Part shown: positions 43,095-54,200 of the stretch, piece by piece
How the letters are laid out: the number at the start of each line of letters is the position of its first letter
Numbering within the stretch: position 1 is the stretch's first letter
NCBI GenBank assembly: GCA_009363875.1
Contig: CM018694.1
Span: forward strand, 25,491,415 to 25,555,414
Direction: 5' to 3'
DNA length: 64,000 nt
Source: Mikania micrantha
Lineage: Eukaryota; Streptophyta; Magnoliopsida; Asterales; Asteraceae
Program-made: the position numbers and the translations under genes
Notes under the pieces: generated by a model
Seen by the model: only the letters and a program-made list of their open reading frames with translations
Databases searched by the model: none
Told to the model about the DNA's origin: nothing

Positions 43095-44113
43095 ACTGCT
43101 TTCTGGATGGCTTTTCTGGGTATTTCCAGATCCCCATTGCACCGAAGGATCAGGAAAAGGCCACTTTCACGTGCCCCTATGGCACTTATGGTTACCGTCA
43201 CATGCCATTTGGGCTATACAATGCTCCTGCCATATTTCAGAGGTGCATGGTAGCCATATGTCAAGATATGATTGAGTCATCTATGGAGGTGTTTATGGAT
43301 GATTTTTCAGCTTATGGTAGCTCATTTGATCAGTATTTGGTGAATCTAGAGAGAATGTTGAAGAGATGTGTGGAGACTATGTTAATGCTAAATTGGGAGA
43401 AGTGTCACTTCATGGTGACCAAGGGAATAATGTTAGGCCACAAGATTTTGAAGGAGGGTATTGAGGAAGACCAAGCTAAGATAGAGACCATAAGTAAACT
43501 CCCACCACCTTTGAGTGTCAAATCCATTAGGAGTTTCCTTGGTCACACGTGTTTTTATAAGCGGTTCATCAAATACTTTTCAAAAATCACTAGGCCTATG
43601 ACCCATCTTGTGAGTGCTCCTATTTTAGTTGCCCCCGACTGGAGCTTACCCTTTAAGCTCATGTGTGATGCTAGTGACCAAGCTGTTGGGGTGGTTTTGG
43701 GGCAAAGGAGAGATAAGCATTTTCACCCCATATACTATGCTAGTAAGACTCTCAATGATGCTCAAGAGAATTACACTACCACCGAGAAGGAGCTTCTAGC
43801 GGTAGTGTTTGCTTTTGACAAATTCCGGTCATACCTTGTGCTTTCAAAGACCACCGTTTTCACCGATCATTCGGCATTGAGGTTTCTTTTTGCAAAGAAA
43901 GATGCAAAGTCTCGTCTCATTAGGTGGATTCTTTTGTTGTCGGAATTTGACATTGAGATTAAAGATAAGAAATGGGCGGAAAATGTAGAGGCCGATCATC
44001 TCTCCCGGTTAGAGGATCCGAAGAGGAATGAGATTCGTGAGGAGGATATAGATGATAGGTTCCCTCACGAGGTGATCGACTTTATAGAGGCGGAGAAGCA
44101 AGGATTGCGATGA
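43091..44113 (+). pseudogene. pol: Athila RT (rest) and RNase H
   Basis: Reading resumes in register at 43091 (FYCFLDGFSGYFQIP), the continuation of the RT cut at 18272. It stays open to 44113: MPFGLYNAPAIFQRC, catalytic VFMDDFSAYG (DD at about 43298-43303), the thumb/connection (YKRFIKYFSKITRPMTHL), then RNase H (LMCDASDQAVGVVLGQ, TTEKELLAVVFAF, VFTDHSALRFLF). Between MTHL and VSAPILVAPDW about 25 residues usual for the family are absent, an in-frame deletion. The piece is open for 340 codons, so much of the Athila decay is elsewhere. Confidence 0.85.
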
Positions 44114-45449
44114 TTCACCGACTTGGCAAATTTCCTTGCTCATGGAGTGGTGATTGAGGGAATGACCACTCAACAGAAGAAGAAGTTCTTTAGGGATGCA
44201 GGTAGGTATGTTTGGGATTACCGTATCTCTATCGTGTGGGAGGAGACAGTATCCTTAGGAGATGTGTGAGTAGGAAGGAAGGCCTAGAGATTCTTAAGCA
44301 TTGCCACGAAGGCTTGACGGGTGGACATCATGGTCACCATTCTAACGCCCAAAAAGTTTTCGATTGCGGTTTCTATTGGCCTTCTGTGGTGAAGGATGCA
44401 CTTAAGTTTGTTAAGAAGTGCGATCCTTGTCAACGCACCGGAAACATCTCATCTTAGGATGAAATGCCTCAAAACCCCATTCAAGTGTTGGAGGTTTTTG
44501 ATGTTTGGGGCACTGATTTTGTTGGACTTTCCCTTTGTCCAAAGGGAATAGGTATATACTCGTGGCCATAGATTATGTTTCAAAGTGGGTTGAGGCTCTA
44601 GCCTTGCCTACGAATGATGCCTGAGTAGTTCTCAAGTTCTTGAAGAAATTGTTTAGCAGGTTTGGAACTCCTAGAGATTTAATAAGTGACCATGGCACGT
44701 ACTTTTGTAACACCATGTTAGAAAAGGAACTACAATGCTACGGTGTCACTCATCGTTTGGCGACCGCATACCATCCACAAACAAGTGGTCAAGTGGAGAA
44801 CGCAAACCGAGGAGTGAAAAGGATACTTGAGAAGACCGTGGGGAAGAGTCGGAAGGATTGGTCCGACAAGTTAGACGACGCATTGTGGGAATTTAGAAAG
44901 TCCTACAAGACACCTTTAGGAACCACACCATACATGGTCGTCTATGGCAAATCATGCCATCTCCCCGTTGAATTGAAGCATAGAGCTCTTTGGGCTCTTA
45001 AAACGGTCAACCTTGATCTTACCGAGGCGGGTAAGAAAAGGTACTTTCAAATTCATGACTTGAAGGCCCTTTGTGATGCGGTCTATTCACGTTCATTGAG
45101 TATCAAAGAAAAGACCAAGTCTTTGCATGATAGAAGGTTGAAGGGTTTAAAAGAGTATAAGAAGGGTGATCAGGTTTTACTCTAGAATTCCCAATTGAAG
45201 CTGTTTGGAGGAAAGTTGAAGTCCAAGTGGACGGGTCCATACATAGTTAAAGAGGTTTTTCCCTATGGAACCGTTGAGTTGCAAAATGAAGTTGATGGCA
45301 ACACTTGGAAAGTAAACGGTCATAGGTTGAAGCATTACATCGGAGGACCGTCGGATGAGAATGATGAGGAGGAAGAAACCCTCCTACAGAAACTGAGTGA
45401 GAAAGTGTTGACGGGTTCTTGGGATGAAACCCAAGTGTATAATGTGTAA
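44114..45449 (+). pseudogene. pol: Athila integrase, broken
   Basis: After the stop at 44113 the integrase HHCC finger lies at about 44290-44445 (ILKHCHEGLTGGHHGHH ... KKCDPCQRTG). The core start (DVWGTDFVGLS) is at about 44500, followed by stops and frame changes near 44550-44640. The core resumes at 44640 (FGTPRDLISDHGTYF, TAYHPQTSGQVENANRG with the catalytic Glu). A stop at 45183-45185 separates the C-terminal part (45195-45449, SKWTGPYIVKEVFPYGTVEL). The enzyme would insert element DNA; it is not functional. Confidence 0.8.
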
Positions 45450-46447
45450 ATGGTAGTTTTCTAGTGTTTTTGGTGTGTTTTTCGCATTTGTTTTTCGTTT
45501 TTCATTTTCATTTTCATTTTTTGTCTGTTTTCTTGTGTTTTGCAGGTTTTTAATCAAATTGGTGCAAGAAAAGTGGTTTGGAGCTTCCAGGTATGTTTAC
45601 TTGCCTTAGAATTTATTTTGGATGTTTTAGTGGAAAAAAGGGGATGAAAATTTGGCCAAAGCATGAAAATGCCAAAAACTCTCTAGAAAAAAGACCCTGT
45701 CACGTCACGCGACACCCACAGGCCAAACTGTCGAGCTACGCGAGGGATTTTGGTCAAAACGCGGGTCAACAAATCGTCGCGCTACGCGACGCTTGCTTAG
45801 ACGGGTAAAAATCCCCCTTTTCAAGTCCTAATTCATTTTAAACCCAATTCCTTCTCTTTTCTACCATCACCATCTCCATCTTAACCACCATTGTTGCTTT
45901 CCACTACCATCTAACCACCAATTTCACCACCCAAGACCATATACCATCATCCCCACCTTCGATTTTTCCCATTTCTTTCACCATTTCACCACCCCCATCC
46001 ACCATTGACGGATTTGAGCAAGGAGACGATCGGTTCTCTATATTTATTCATCTTTTCTAGTTTAGTTCATGGTTCTAGATTTTTTTGTTTTTGGTTGATT
46101 ATTGTTATTTTAGCATAGTAATAGATTATCTATGTTAGTTTAGTGCTTATTGGGTCACCATTGTGTTCAAACCTTGTTGATTTTGGATTGAGAAACCATT
46201 TGAGAAATCTTTGTTGTGACAATGACCATTTGGGTTTTGGAATGGAATATGAACTGATTTTTGGAATAAAAATAAGTAATGGGTTTTGATGGTAGATTAA
46301 AATCAGTTTTTGATTGTTGGAAATGGGTTGCTGTCAATAGTCTACTTTGAATTATTTTGTAACCGCGAATGAAATGCTATACGGTTACATACTTTGGTTT
46401 CTTTGCTAACTTGGCAGCGTTTGTTTGGTTTTACTTTGTTTGTCAGG
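45450..46447 (+). other. Athila spacer between integrase and downstream ORF
   Basis: About 1 kb with no gene. It holds three GTCGCG-type palindromes at 45699-45713, 45730-45744 and 45776-45790 (GTCGCGCTACGCGAC), matching those in the Athila LTR. It ends with a pyrimidine-rich acceptor-like TTTGTTTGTCAG immediately before the downstream ATG, consistent with expression of that ORF from a spliced RNA, as inferred for Athila downstream ORFs. Confidence 0.6.
45699..45790. repeat. GTCGCG palindromes downstream of Athila integrase
   Basis: Three related words; the best, GTCGCGCTACGCGAC, has 6-bp arms and a CTA loop. They are followed by AAAAATCCCCCTTTTCAA, like AAAATACCCCTTTTAA after the LTR palindromes (13593-13610), so a longer module seems shared. 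Confidence 0.65.
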
Positions 46448-47160
46448 TATGTCTGGAGCAAGTTCTTCAGGAGCTGGTGGGAAATGAAAAAGAAGGCCAG
46501 TTCCAAGGCCTAGGGGAGAACCAAATTCCCTAGTGCAGGTCCAAAGAGATGAAAGAACCATTAGATATATAGAAGCTCAAAGGGTGCCAACAACCAAGAC
46601 CAAGAGACTGAGAGACCATACACTGCTACTTTTTGAGATGGGTACTTTTGAGAGTGACAGGCTTGACAGGTTTATCTCCTTAGAACTCCTTCACCACAGG
46701 AATATTAGTTAGGACTTGATTGACCAGTTGGGTTAAAGAGATAGATTAGAGAGACTTCTAGGACCCAAGTGGGTGAGGGTTCTAGCATATGACTGGCTTC
46801 AATACAAGGAACTGACACTGAAGTTCCACTCTACTTTCATGTATGATGACTCTGAGTTTGACTCAGTGGACGCAGTGTCTTTTTCTTTGGATAGACGGGT
46901 ATATGAGATGTCTATCCCTCATTTCGCTGTTGTGTCTGGGTTCTACACTGAGGATGAGGTCTTGTCCCCCAAATTTGCTTCATCCCTGAGAGGTGCCACT
47001 AAGAAAAACAGAGATTTATGTATTTCTGAGGTGGACTTGAGTGAGTTTTGGGGAACTATAGATGATTCCCCCTTTTCCACCAGTATGGTGGAGTCTGATA
47101 TCCGAGACACTCTCCTGAGATATATCCATAGGGTATTGGCTTGTACGGTGGTGTGGAGGT
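46448..47160 (+). pseudogene. Start of Athila downstream ORF (envelope position), truncated by insertion
   Basis: Begins ATG at 46448 (MSGASSSGAGGK) and reads in one frame to the insertion, with stops at codon 13 and at about codons 90 and 97. From 46773 it is open (VRVLAYDWLQYKELTLKF, HFAVVSGFYTEDEV). The N-terminal Ser/Gly-rich then basic start and position after integrase are usual for Athila downstream ORFs. No signal peptide or membrane segment is visible in this portion, so envelope identity is by position only. Cut at 47160 by the family B array. Confidence 0.65.
47156..47160. repeat. Target site gaggt, left of family B array
   Basis: The five bases before the first family B LTR. The partner copy would follow the last LTR, outside the window. 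Confidence 0.5.
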
Positions 47161-48259
47161 TGTAACATCAGTGCCGGAACCGTCACCGGAACAGTGATCG
47201 TAAACAGTACGTGAACAGTAATCAGGTGCAAATTTCAAGTAATTCAGTGTATTTCATATTCATGTCAAGTTTCAGTATCATTTCTTGTTATCAAAACAGT
47301 GAATTCATAACCATTTCAGAGAAACAAGTTCAGAACAATGGTTCTTGAGTCGGATAATTATCTGGCAACACAGAACCATCATGTGATTAGTTGTTAGGAT
47401 TTTATTATGTATAAACGTATGTGAGAATTTACAGAACAAAACAACAAGGATATTGTTAAGTGAATGCTAAACCGACGAATTATTCGTATAGGTGACGATC
47501 TGTACGAATAAATCTAAAAGTTTAAACGTTCTGAATGATATTCAATAATTAGAAAACAATATTGAAAAGTGTAGTTATCGTCGTGTTTGATCGGGTGACG
47601 ATTCGAACAAATACGCGCGATAACCGCGCGATTCGATTTAAATGTTAAATAAACATTTTATAATTTAAATAATTATAAGATATTTAGTTAATTTATTTGG
47701 AATCACAATCTAAAATAAATTTTATGATTCTAATTTAAAACCGAGTCGTTTCGTAACGAAAACGACGAGAACCGGTGTTTTTACGCGAAACCACGCGAAA
47801 CCGAACGAACCCGAACAAACCCGGTAAATTTGGAAGCAATTATTATGGCATTCAATGCCATAATCAACCCCAACTACCAGCTTTCATCACCATCATCGTT
47901 CTCTCTCTCTCTCTAACTTTCTCTCTCTAGAAAACTCACCTTCTCTCTACGATTTCTCCTTCATTTCTCCACGAAATCGAACCATTTTGGTGTCTAAACG
48001 ACCACCATCACTTGTAGATCGTGAAAGTACAACCGATCTAAGCTTTTCTCCGTTTGATTCGAGGTAAAAATCCGATTTTGTCACGGTTTTAGGGTTTTGA
48101 AAACCCTATCTTTGAACCCACATAGAAACCGGTTTTAACCCATCTTGACCCTTAGGATTCACTCCATTACACCTTAGGATGATGTGGGAACGAACCTCCT
48201 TTCATCTCCTTGGTCGATTCACTGAGAATCGGGTGCAACTACTCTAGAGCTGTCGCGGC

Positions 48260-48615
48260 CGAATGAGCCTCCACAGATGGTCGAATGGCCTCTCACCCTT
48301 GGCCGAATCACTCCTTATTCGCCGAATGGCTCCTAGACTAAGCCACCCTCATTCGCCGAATGTGTAGGAGCCGAACCAGATCCCATTCGCCGAATGTCCC
48401 ATCAACCCTCATTCGCCGAATGGCCAAGGCCTCCTTCGGCCAGCCCACTCATTCGGCCAAGCAGCTCAGTCGCTGGCCAGCTCTCTTTCGGCCAAATCCC
48501 ATGCGGCCCACATTCGGCCAAGGCCCATTCGACAGTAACCCTGATTCGCCATGGTACTCCATTCGACCAGCCCACTTCGTCCACAGTCATTCGATCGGGG
48601 TTGCTCATCCGGCCA
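48260..48615 (+). repeat. CATTCGCCGAATG array in family B LTR
   Basis: More than ten CATTCGCC, CGAATG, ATTCGGCC or CATTCGAC words in 350 bases; CATTCGCCGAATG is nearly self-complementary. The same block recurs in the second LTR (57041-57396). The open frames on both strands here are a by-product of the repeat. Confidence 0.75.
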
Positions 48616-49266
48616 TAGCTATTCGATCGGAGTTGTTTTGGTTAAAGGTGTGGATGGGATAACATGTTATGTGTGTGTGTGTGTATGCATGGAGAAAAGT
48701 ATTAGGGTTTCTAGTTCATTCAAACAACTAAAGAGGGATCATTAGGATTCATTACTCAAGCCTAACGCATCGGGATTTCATTGTAATGTCATATGGATCA
48801 AAAACAATAACCTAAGGTTCAAGTGTTTATTTAAATATTAACACTTAAACCCTAGGATGTTCTATAAAACATATAACTAAATTAGATGGTTTTCATAAAC
48901 TATCAAGATTGAGTTAAACAAGAAGCTAATATGAAAAAGCCTAATACATGGGCCGAAAGTGGCCAAATGGGCCCCACTTAGGCCCATCACCTTTAAATTT
49001 TATGTCCTTATAAACAAAATGAGGTTTTAGTAAAAGTAAAAGATCCATAAACTTTATTAAATTATACTAAGTAATGTTTTCTAAATAATTTACTTGGAAT
49101 GAAATAATTAGAACATGATATGATTAAAGTCTTTAAAGGGTTAATTGGGGATATGGGTTACTAACGGGTAATGAATTAGACTAAGTTAGATGAAGTCTTA
49201 GAAGCACGTTAGTAATCTAGGACACTTAGTTGCACACCGAGACCAAACCCTAGTTGCGACGTCTAT

Positions 49267-49272
49267 TATAAG
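49267..49272 (+). promoter_or_regulatory. TATA box of family B LTR
   Basis: TATAAG in TATTATAAGTACTTATCG, aligned with the consensus TATAAATA of the solo LTR at 41190. Transcription would start near 49295, giving an ~85-base first exon before the donor. The equivalent in LTR 2 is at 58048. Confidence 0.55.
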
Positions 49273-49378
49273 TACTTATCGTATTGTGAATTCTCTTAAA
49301 ACAAATCAGGTACTCAAGATACTTAAGCTACAACCAACGAGCGCGCATTTTGTGGTAATTCTATACACAGCAACACAG

Positions 49379-50706
49379 GTGAGTTCATTGCCCCTTTTCT
49401 AAACATTTTTGTTTTAAAACGCGGGGCTGAGAAGCATGCGTAAACTGTTTTTATTTAAACTGTTTATTTAAATGCTTTTATTTATTATATGTTTTACATA
49501 TATATGTTTGTGGATACTCCTAGACTCCTGTCTAGGAAATTATTGAACAGATCAAGTGATTTAATAAATTTAAGTACTCTTATGAGTAATACCTTAAATT
49601 TAAATCCTAAATCAACCCTTAGTCCATCAAGCTCAAATTCAAGAATCTAAATTCAAAGTGAAATCAAATGAACATAATCAAGAGATCATATTCAAGGGAA
49701 TCATAACTCAGTGTGTGATCTGAGACCCAAGAATCATAATCAAATCAATTATCATTGGAAATCATGGAAATTCAAAGAATCAAGAATCAAGAGACTCAGG
49801 AAATCATGAATCATAAATGTGTGTGAAACATTGAAATAATGAAATCATTATGATCTAATGAAATCATTAACACTCAAGTTAAGGTGGATGTCAGTTGTAT
49901 AGGGAATCAATATCACGTGTAACACACATATAAAGTCCCACTCAGAAGCAGAAGACCTTTGGGTCAGGCTGTAACGGGCAATAACATGAACTATCAAATG
50001 ATCATTATCAAAATCAAAATCTTGAGAATCAAGAGATCAAGAATCACAGGATATCCTTAAAGTCCCCGCTTGTACAGAAGACCTGTGGGTCAAGCTGTAA
50101 GGGCAAAACATTAAAGTCCCCGCGTGTACAGAAGACCTTTGGGTCAAGCTGTAAGGGCAAAACATTAAAATCCCGTTCAGTTCAGGTGTACTCCTTGTGA
50201 GTTATGCCTGACATGGGTCATGTGTGAGAGGTTACAACTTGGACAACCACCAACAACTAAGTCTAACTGATTGAGTAAAATTACACTCAATCATCATGTC
50301 TTAGTTGCATTTAAATGTTTTATTTAATTAATAAATTAAATATTTGACATTTTACTATTATTACTGACTTTTGAGTAATCTTATATCTATGATCAAGATC
50401 AAGAGGGTCAAAGGCAATTCAGGTTTCAAAATCATAATCAGATACAAAGGTGTTGGGTAAAAATGCTTAATTATCATTAACAACAGTGTCCTATGCGGAT
50501 TAGTATGTGGTGGGACGTCGTCTGGGCGGGGTTGTAGCCTTGACCCAGGGGTATGCCCTATATATAAGCATACCGATCTGGATGATACATGTGGTGTTAA
50601 TGAGGTTAGGGTCTTTACCAAAGGAGGCTTTCAAATCATTTTCAAATCATAGAACTCTATGAACTCACCAACCATGTGTTGACTTGATTTTTGCATGACT
50701 TCTCAG
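49379..50706 (+). other. Predicted intron inside family B LTR, copy 1 (1,328 bp)
   Basis: Donor ACAG/GTGAGT (49378/49379), a near-perfect 5' site. Acceptor GACTTCTCAG/GTGACG ends at 50706, preceded by TGTGTTGACTTGATTTTTGC, which is shared with the family A acceptor. It lies wholly in the part of the LTR downstream of the TATA box. Confidence 0.6.
50057..50170 (+). repeat. 54-bp tandem repeat in the family B LTR intron
   Basis: AGTCCCCGC..TGTACAGAAGACC then GGGTCAAGCTGTAAGGGCAA begins at 50061 and again at 50115. More diverged copies lie at about 49930 and in the solo LTR (41823, 41936 and 41988). Confidence 0.7.
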
Positions 50707-51062
50707 GTGACGAACAGGTCAACTAAGGAGTTATTCCTTTTGGACTAGGACTTCAGATAGAAGACTTAGCTTTTTGGACCTGCATATAGTTTGAAGACAT
50801 CATTACACAAATTATTTTGTATATCTTGTGTAAATACAAGATAGAAATATATGATGTTTATGGTAGATTTACATTGTTAAATTATAAACAATACTGATGT
50901 AATTTAACTTTGTAATTCTATTATATTTAGCTTTTCTCATTAGTATCATGTGCAATGTAAACAATCTGATCATCACGATTATCACTCACGATATCGCGCC
51001 CCGGGAACCTTCCGCCCGACGGGACAACCGATCCTATCCCGCCGGCTCGGGGTGTGACAGAT

Positions 51063-51075
51063 TGGTATCAGAGCC
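51063..51075 (+). other. PBS, initiator tRNA-Met, family B unit 1
   Basis: TGGTATCAGAGCC, three bases after the LTR end (TGTGACA-GAT-TGG). Confidence 0.95.
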
Positions 51076-51233
51076 ATGGTTATAGAGAAATATAGGTCAT
51101 TTGTTTAAACGGTTTGGCCTAGACTATAACCTAGGGACCCTGCATGTAGAGAACTTAGGATTTAAGACTTATTGCATTGCGTCTTCTGCATTCGATCATT
51201 GCACTAACCAATATTCATTTGGTTATGATCAGA

Positions 51234-54200
51234 ATGCCGCCACGAAGACAACCTCCGCTGTTGACATCAACACAAGACCAAGCTCCACACTCCTCGACGC
51301 CATCGCCAAATGACTCACCACCGCCACCTCCTCCACCGCCTCCACCTCCTCCTCCACTGATCACCGAGGCATCAGGTTCGGGAACAACTCCTATACTGGA
51401 TCCTACCACCATCGCTTTGGTGACACTACTGAGCAGCCAGATGACCAATCAGATGAAGGCGGCGATACCGGAGATGTTCAACCTTCTCCGTAATGAGATC
51501 AACAACACTGGAAATTCATCAGGAGAAGCCAGTGGAAATACTGGTGGTACTACTCACTATTCCTACAAGTCTTTTGTGGAATGCAAACCGCCTAGTTTTA
51601 GCGGATCTGAAGGAGCCGTTGGATTAATCCAATGGATCGAAAAGATTGAGACTACTCTGGATCTCTGTAGCTGTCCAGAGCACCATAAGGTCCGCTACTC
51701 TGCTGGAACATTCAACAAGCGGGCTCTGACCTGGTGGAATGGTCAGATCAACGCCCGAGGAAGAGAAGAAGCCATGGCCATGCCATGGGAGGATTTCAAG
51801 ACACTGATGCGAACAGAGTTCTGCCCCAAGAATGAGCTGCAGAAACTGGAGATTGAATTATCCAACCATGTGATGAAAGGGGCTGATCACATGGGGTATA
51901 CAACTCGTTATCATGAGTTAGTTGCTTTGGTGCCCGACATGGTACCTACTTTGGAGAAGAGGATTGATAGATATGTGGGTGGACTTCCCGCCTGCATTCA
52001 GGGAATGGTTGTTTCAGCCAACCCTACTACTGTTGAATCTGCAGTGAGACTGTCTGGAAAACTCACTGATCTGATGGTTGCCTCTGGAGTTCTGAAGAAA
52101 GAGGCTGACACTGGCAAGAGAAAGGAAGAGTCTTCAAAGAAGCCACAACATCAGCAACACCCAAAGAAGAAGCAGAAGTTCATAAAGAATTACACTGTGG
52201 CTACTCCCCTGAATCAAGTAGCAGCGGCACAACAAAATGTGCCCAAGAGACAATATACTGGCCCACATCCTTTGTGTACTAAATGCCAGTATCATCATGC
52301 TGCAAACAACCAGTGCCGTCAATGCACGGGTTGTGGAAGAAAAGGGCACTGGGTTCAGCAGTGCAGACTGACACCAAATCCAGCAGTTAACAATGCTGCT
52401 CTAGCACTTCCTCCACCAGCTAATCAGAACAATGGTGGATGCTTCAACTGTGGCGAACAAGGCCACTTTGCAAAGAACTGCCCGAAGAAAGCACAACAAG
52501 CAGTTCAAGCTCCTCGTGGAAGAGCTTTTGTTATTGGAGCACCAGCTGCACGCCAGGACCCAAATGTGGTCACTGGTACGTTTCTCTTACATGACTTTTA
52601 TGCATCTGTTCTATTTGACACTGGTGCGGATCAGAGTTTTATCTCTGGCGATTTTGCATGCCAACTAGATTCAATAGAGGAACAGTTAGATTCCCCTTAC
52701 ATTATAGAAGTAGCTAATGGAAAACAGATCACGGTTAGTACAGTATACAGGAATTGCCCGTTGACACTCAATGGTCATACATTTGCCATCGACTTGATAC
52801 CGATGGAGTTGGGTAGTTTCGACATCATTGTTGGAATGGATTGGCTTTCCTCTAACCGAGTGGAAGTCATCTGTTCTGAGAAGCTGCTTCGAGTTCCATT
52901 GCCCGATGATCGTGTATTGGAAGTCAGAAGGGACCAAGCAAAACGAAGTGTCAAAATCATTTCTTGCATAAAGGCGCGTAAGTGTTTACAGAAGCAGTGT
53001 GTAGCTTTCCTAGCTCATGTGGTGGAAAAAGAGAAAGACAAGAAGAAGATACAAGACGTACCAGTAGTGAAGGAATATCCAGAAGTATTTCCTGAAGACC
53101 TACCAGGTTTGCCTCCTGTGCGACCGGTAGAGTTCCGAATCGACTTAGTTCCTGGAGCAACTCCTGTTGCTAAATCTCCTTATCGGTTAGCACCTTCGGA
53201 GATGCAGGAATTGTCGAACCAGTTGCAGGAATTATTGGATAAAGGATTCATTAGACCGAGCTACTCACCTTGGGGAGCTCCGGTCTTGTTTGTGAAGAAG
53301 AAAGACGGATCGTTCAGGATGTGTATAGATTACAGGGAGCTAAACAAACTAACCATCAAGAATCGGTACCCATTGCCGAGGATTGATGATTTGTTTGACC
53401 AACTGCAAGGAGCTCAATACTTTTCGAAGATTGATTTGCGGTCTGGTTATCATCAGCTCAGAGTTCAAGACGAAGACATACCGAAGACGGCTTTCCGAAC
53501 CAGATACGGGCATTACGCATTTTTAGTGATGCCTTTCGGACTAACAAATGCACCAGCGGTTTTCATGGATCTCATGAACCGAGTGTGCAAGCCGTATTTA
53601 GATCAGTTCGTTATCGTCTTCATCGATGACATACTGATTTATTCCAAGAGCAAAGCAGAACATGAACAACATCTCAGGAAAATCTTGGAACTGTTGATGG
53701 AACAGAAACTTTATGCCAAGTTCTCTAAGTGTGAATTTTGGTTAAGGGAAGTTCAGTTTCTTGGTCACGTAGTCAACAGTGAGGGAATACACGTAGATCC
53801 CGCCAAGATTGAAGCGATAAAGAACTGGGACACTCCGAGAACGCCAACGGAGATACGGTCTTTTCTGGGTTTGGCGGGTTATTATAGAAGGTTCATCTCG
53901 AACTTTTCTAAGATAGCTTTGCCTCTCACTAAGTTAACTCAGAAGAATGAACCGTTTGTCTGGGAGCAGAAACAAGAAGATGCTTTCCAGACATTAAAGC
54001 AGAAGTTATGTAATGCTCCAATCTTATCACTCCCAGAAGGATGTGACGACTTTGTAGTTTACTGTGACGCATCCCATCAGGGACTTGGTTGCGTACTGAT
54101 GCAACGGGACAAAGTTATCGCCTATGCATCAAGACAGTTAAAAGTTCATGAGAAGAATTACACTACTCATGATCTTGAACTAGGAGCAGTGATCTGCGCA

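Larger units (their letters stand above)
13308..47160 (+). mobile_element. Athila-type Ty3/gypsy retrotransposon, split by two insertions
   Basis: The 5' LTR (13308-15003), a tRNA-Asp-type PBS, gag, protease and the first part of RT are followed by foreign DNA at 18273-43089. RT resumes at 43091 in register, then RNase H, integrase, a 1-kb spacer and the start of a downstream ORF cut by a second insertion at 47161. The 3' LTR is beyond the window. PBS type, LTR size, RT-RH-IN order and an ORF after integrase match the Athila clade. Many stops and frameshifts show it is an old, inactive copy. Confidence 0.88.
47161..51059 (+). repeat. Family B LTR, first copy (3,899 bp)
   Basis: TGTAACATCAGTG ... 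GGGTGTGACA. Layout: CT-rich tract (47900-47970), CGAATG/CATTCG array (48260-48615), short GT run (48670-48685), TATA box (49267), splice donor (49379), AAAGTCCCC tandem repeats (49930-50170), splice acceptor (50706), GC-rich end. Short frames at 48360-48745 come from the repeat. Differences from the second copy seen at 47390, 48248 and 49828. Confidence 0.93.

Noticed and set aside
42979..43275. Frames of 90-98 aa at the solo LTR/Athila junction
   Set aside because: They cross the LTR end into Athila RT in wrong frames; the RT reading in register starts at 43091.
46773..47165. A separate host gene starting at 46773
   Set aside because: The open frame is the continuation of the Athila downstream ORF that starts at 46448 and is cut by the family B LTR; the listed start is a GTG within it, and the last bases are LTR.
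48360..48745. Open frames on both strands in the family B LTR (repeated at 57141-57526)
   Set aside because: Produced by the CATTCG/CGAATG array; no start context, no motif, and identical in both LTRs because the LTRs are identical.
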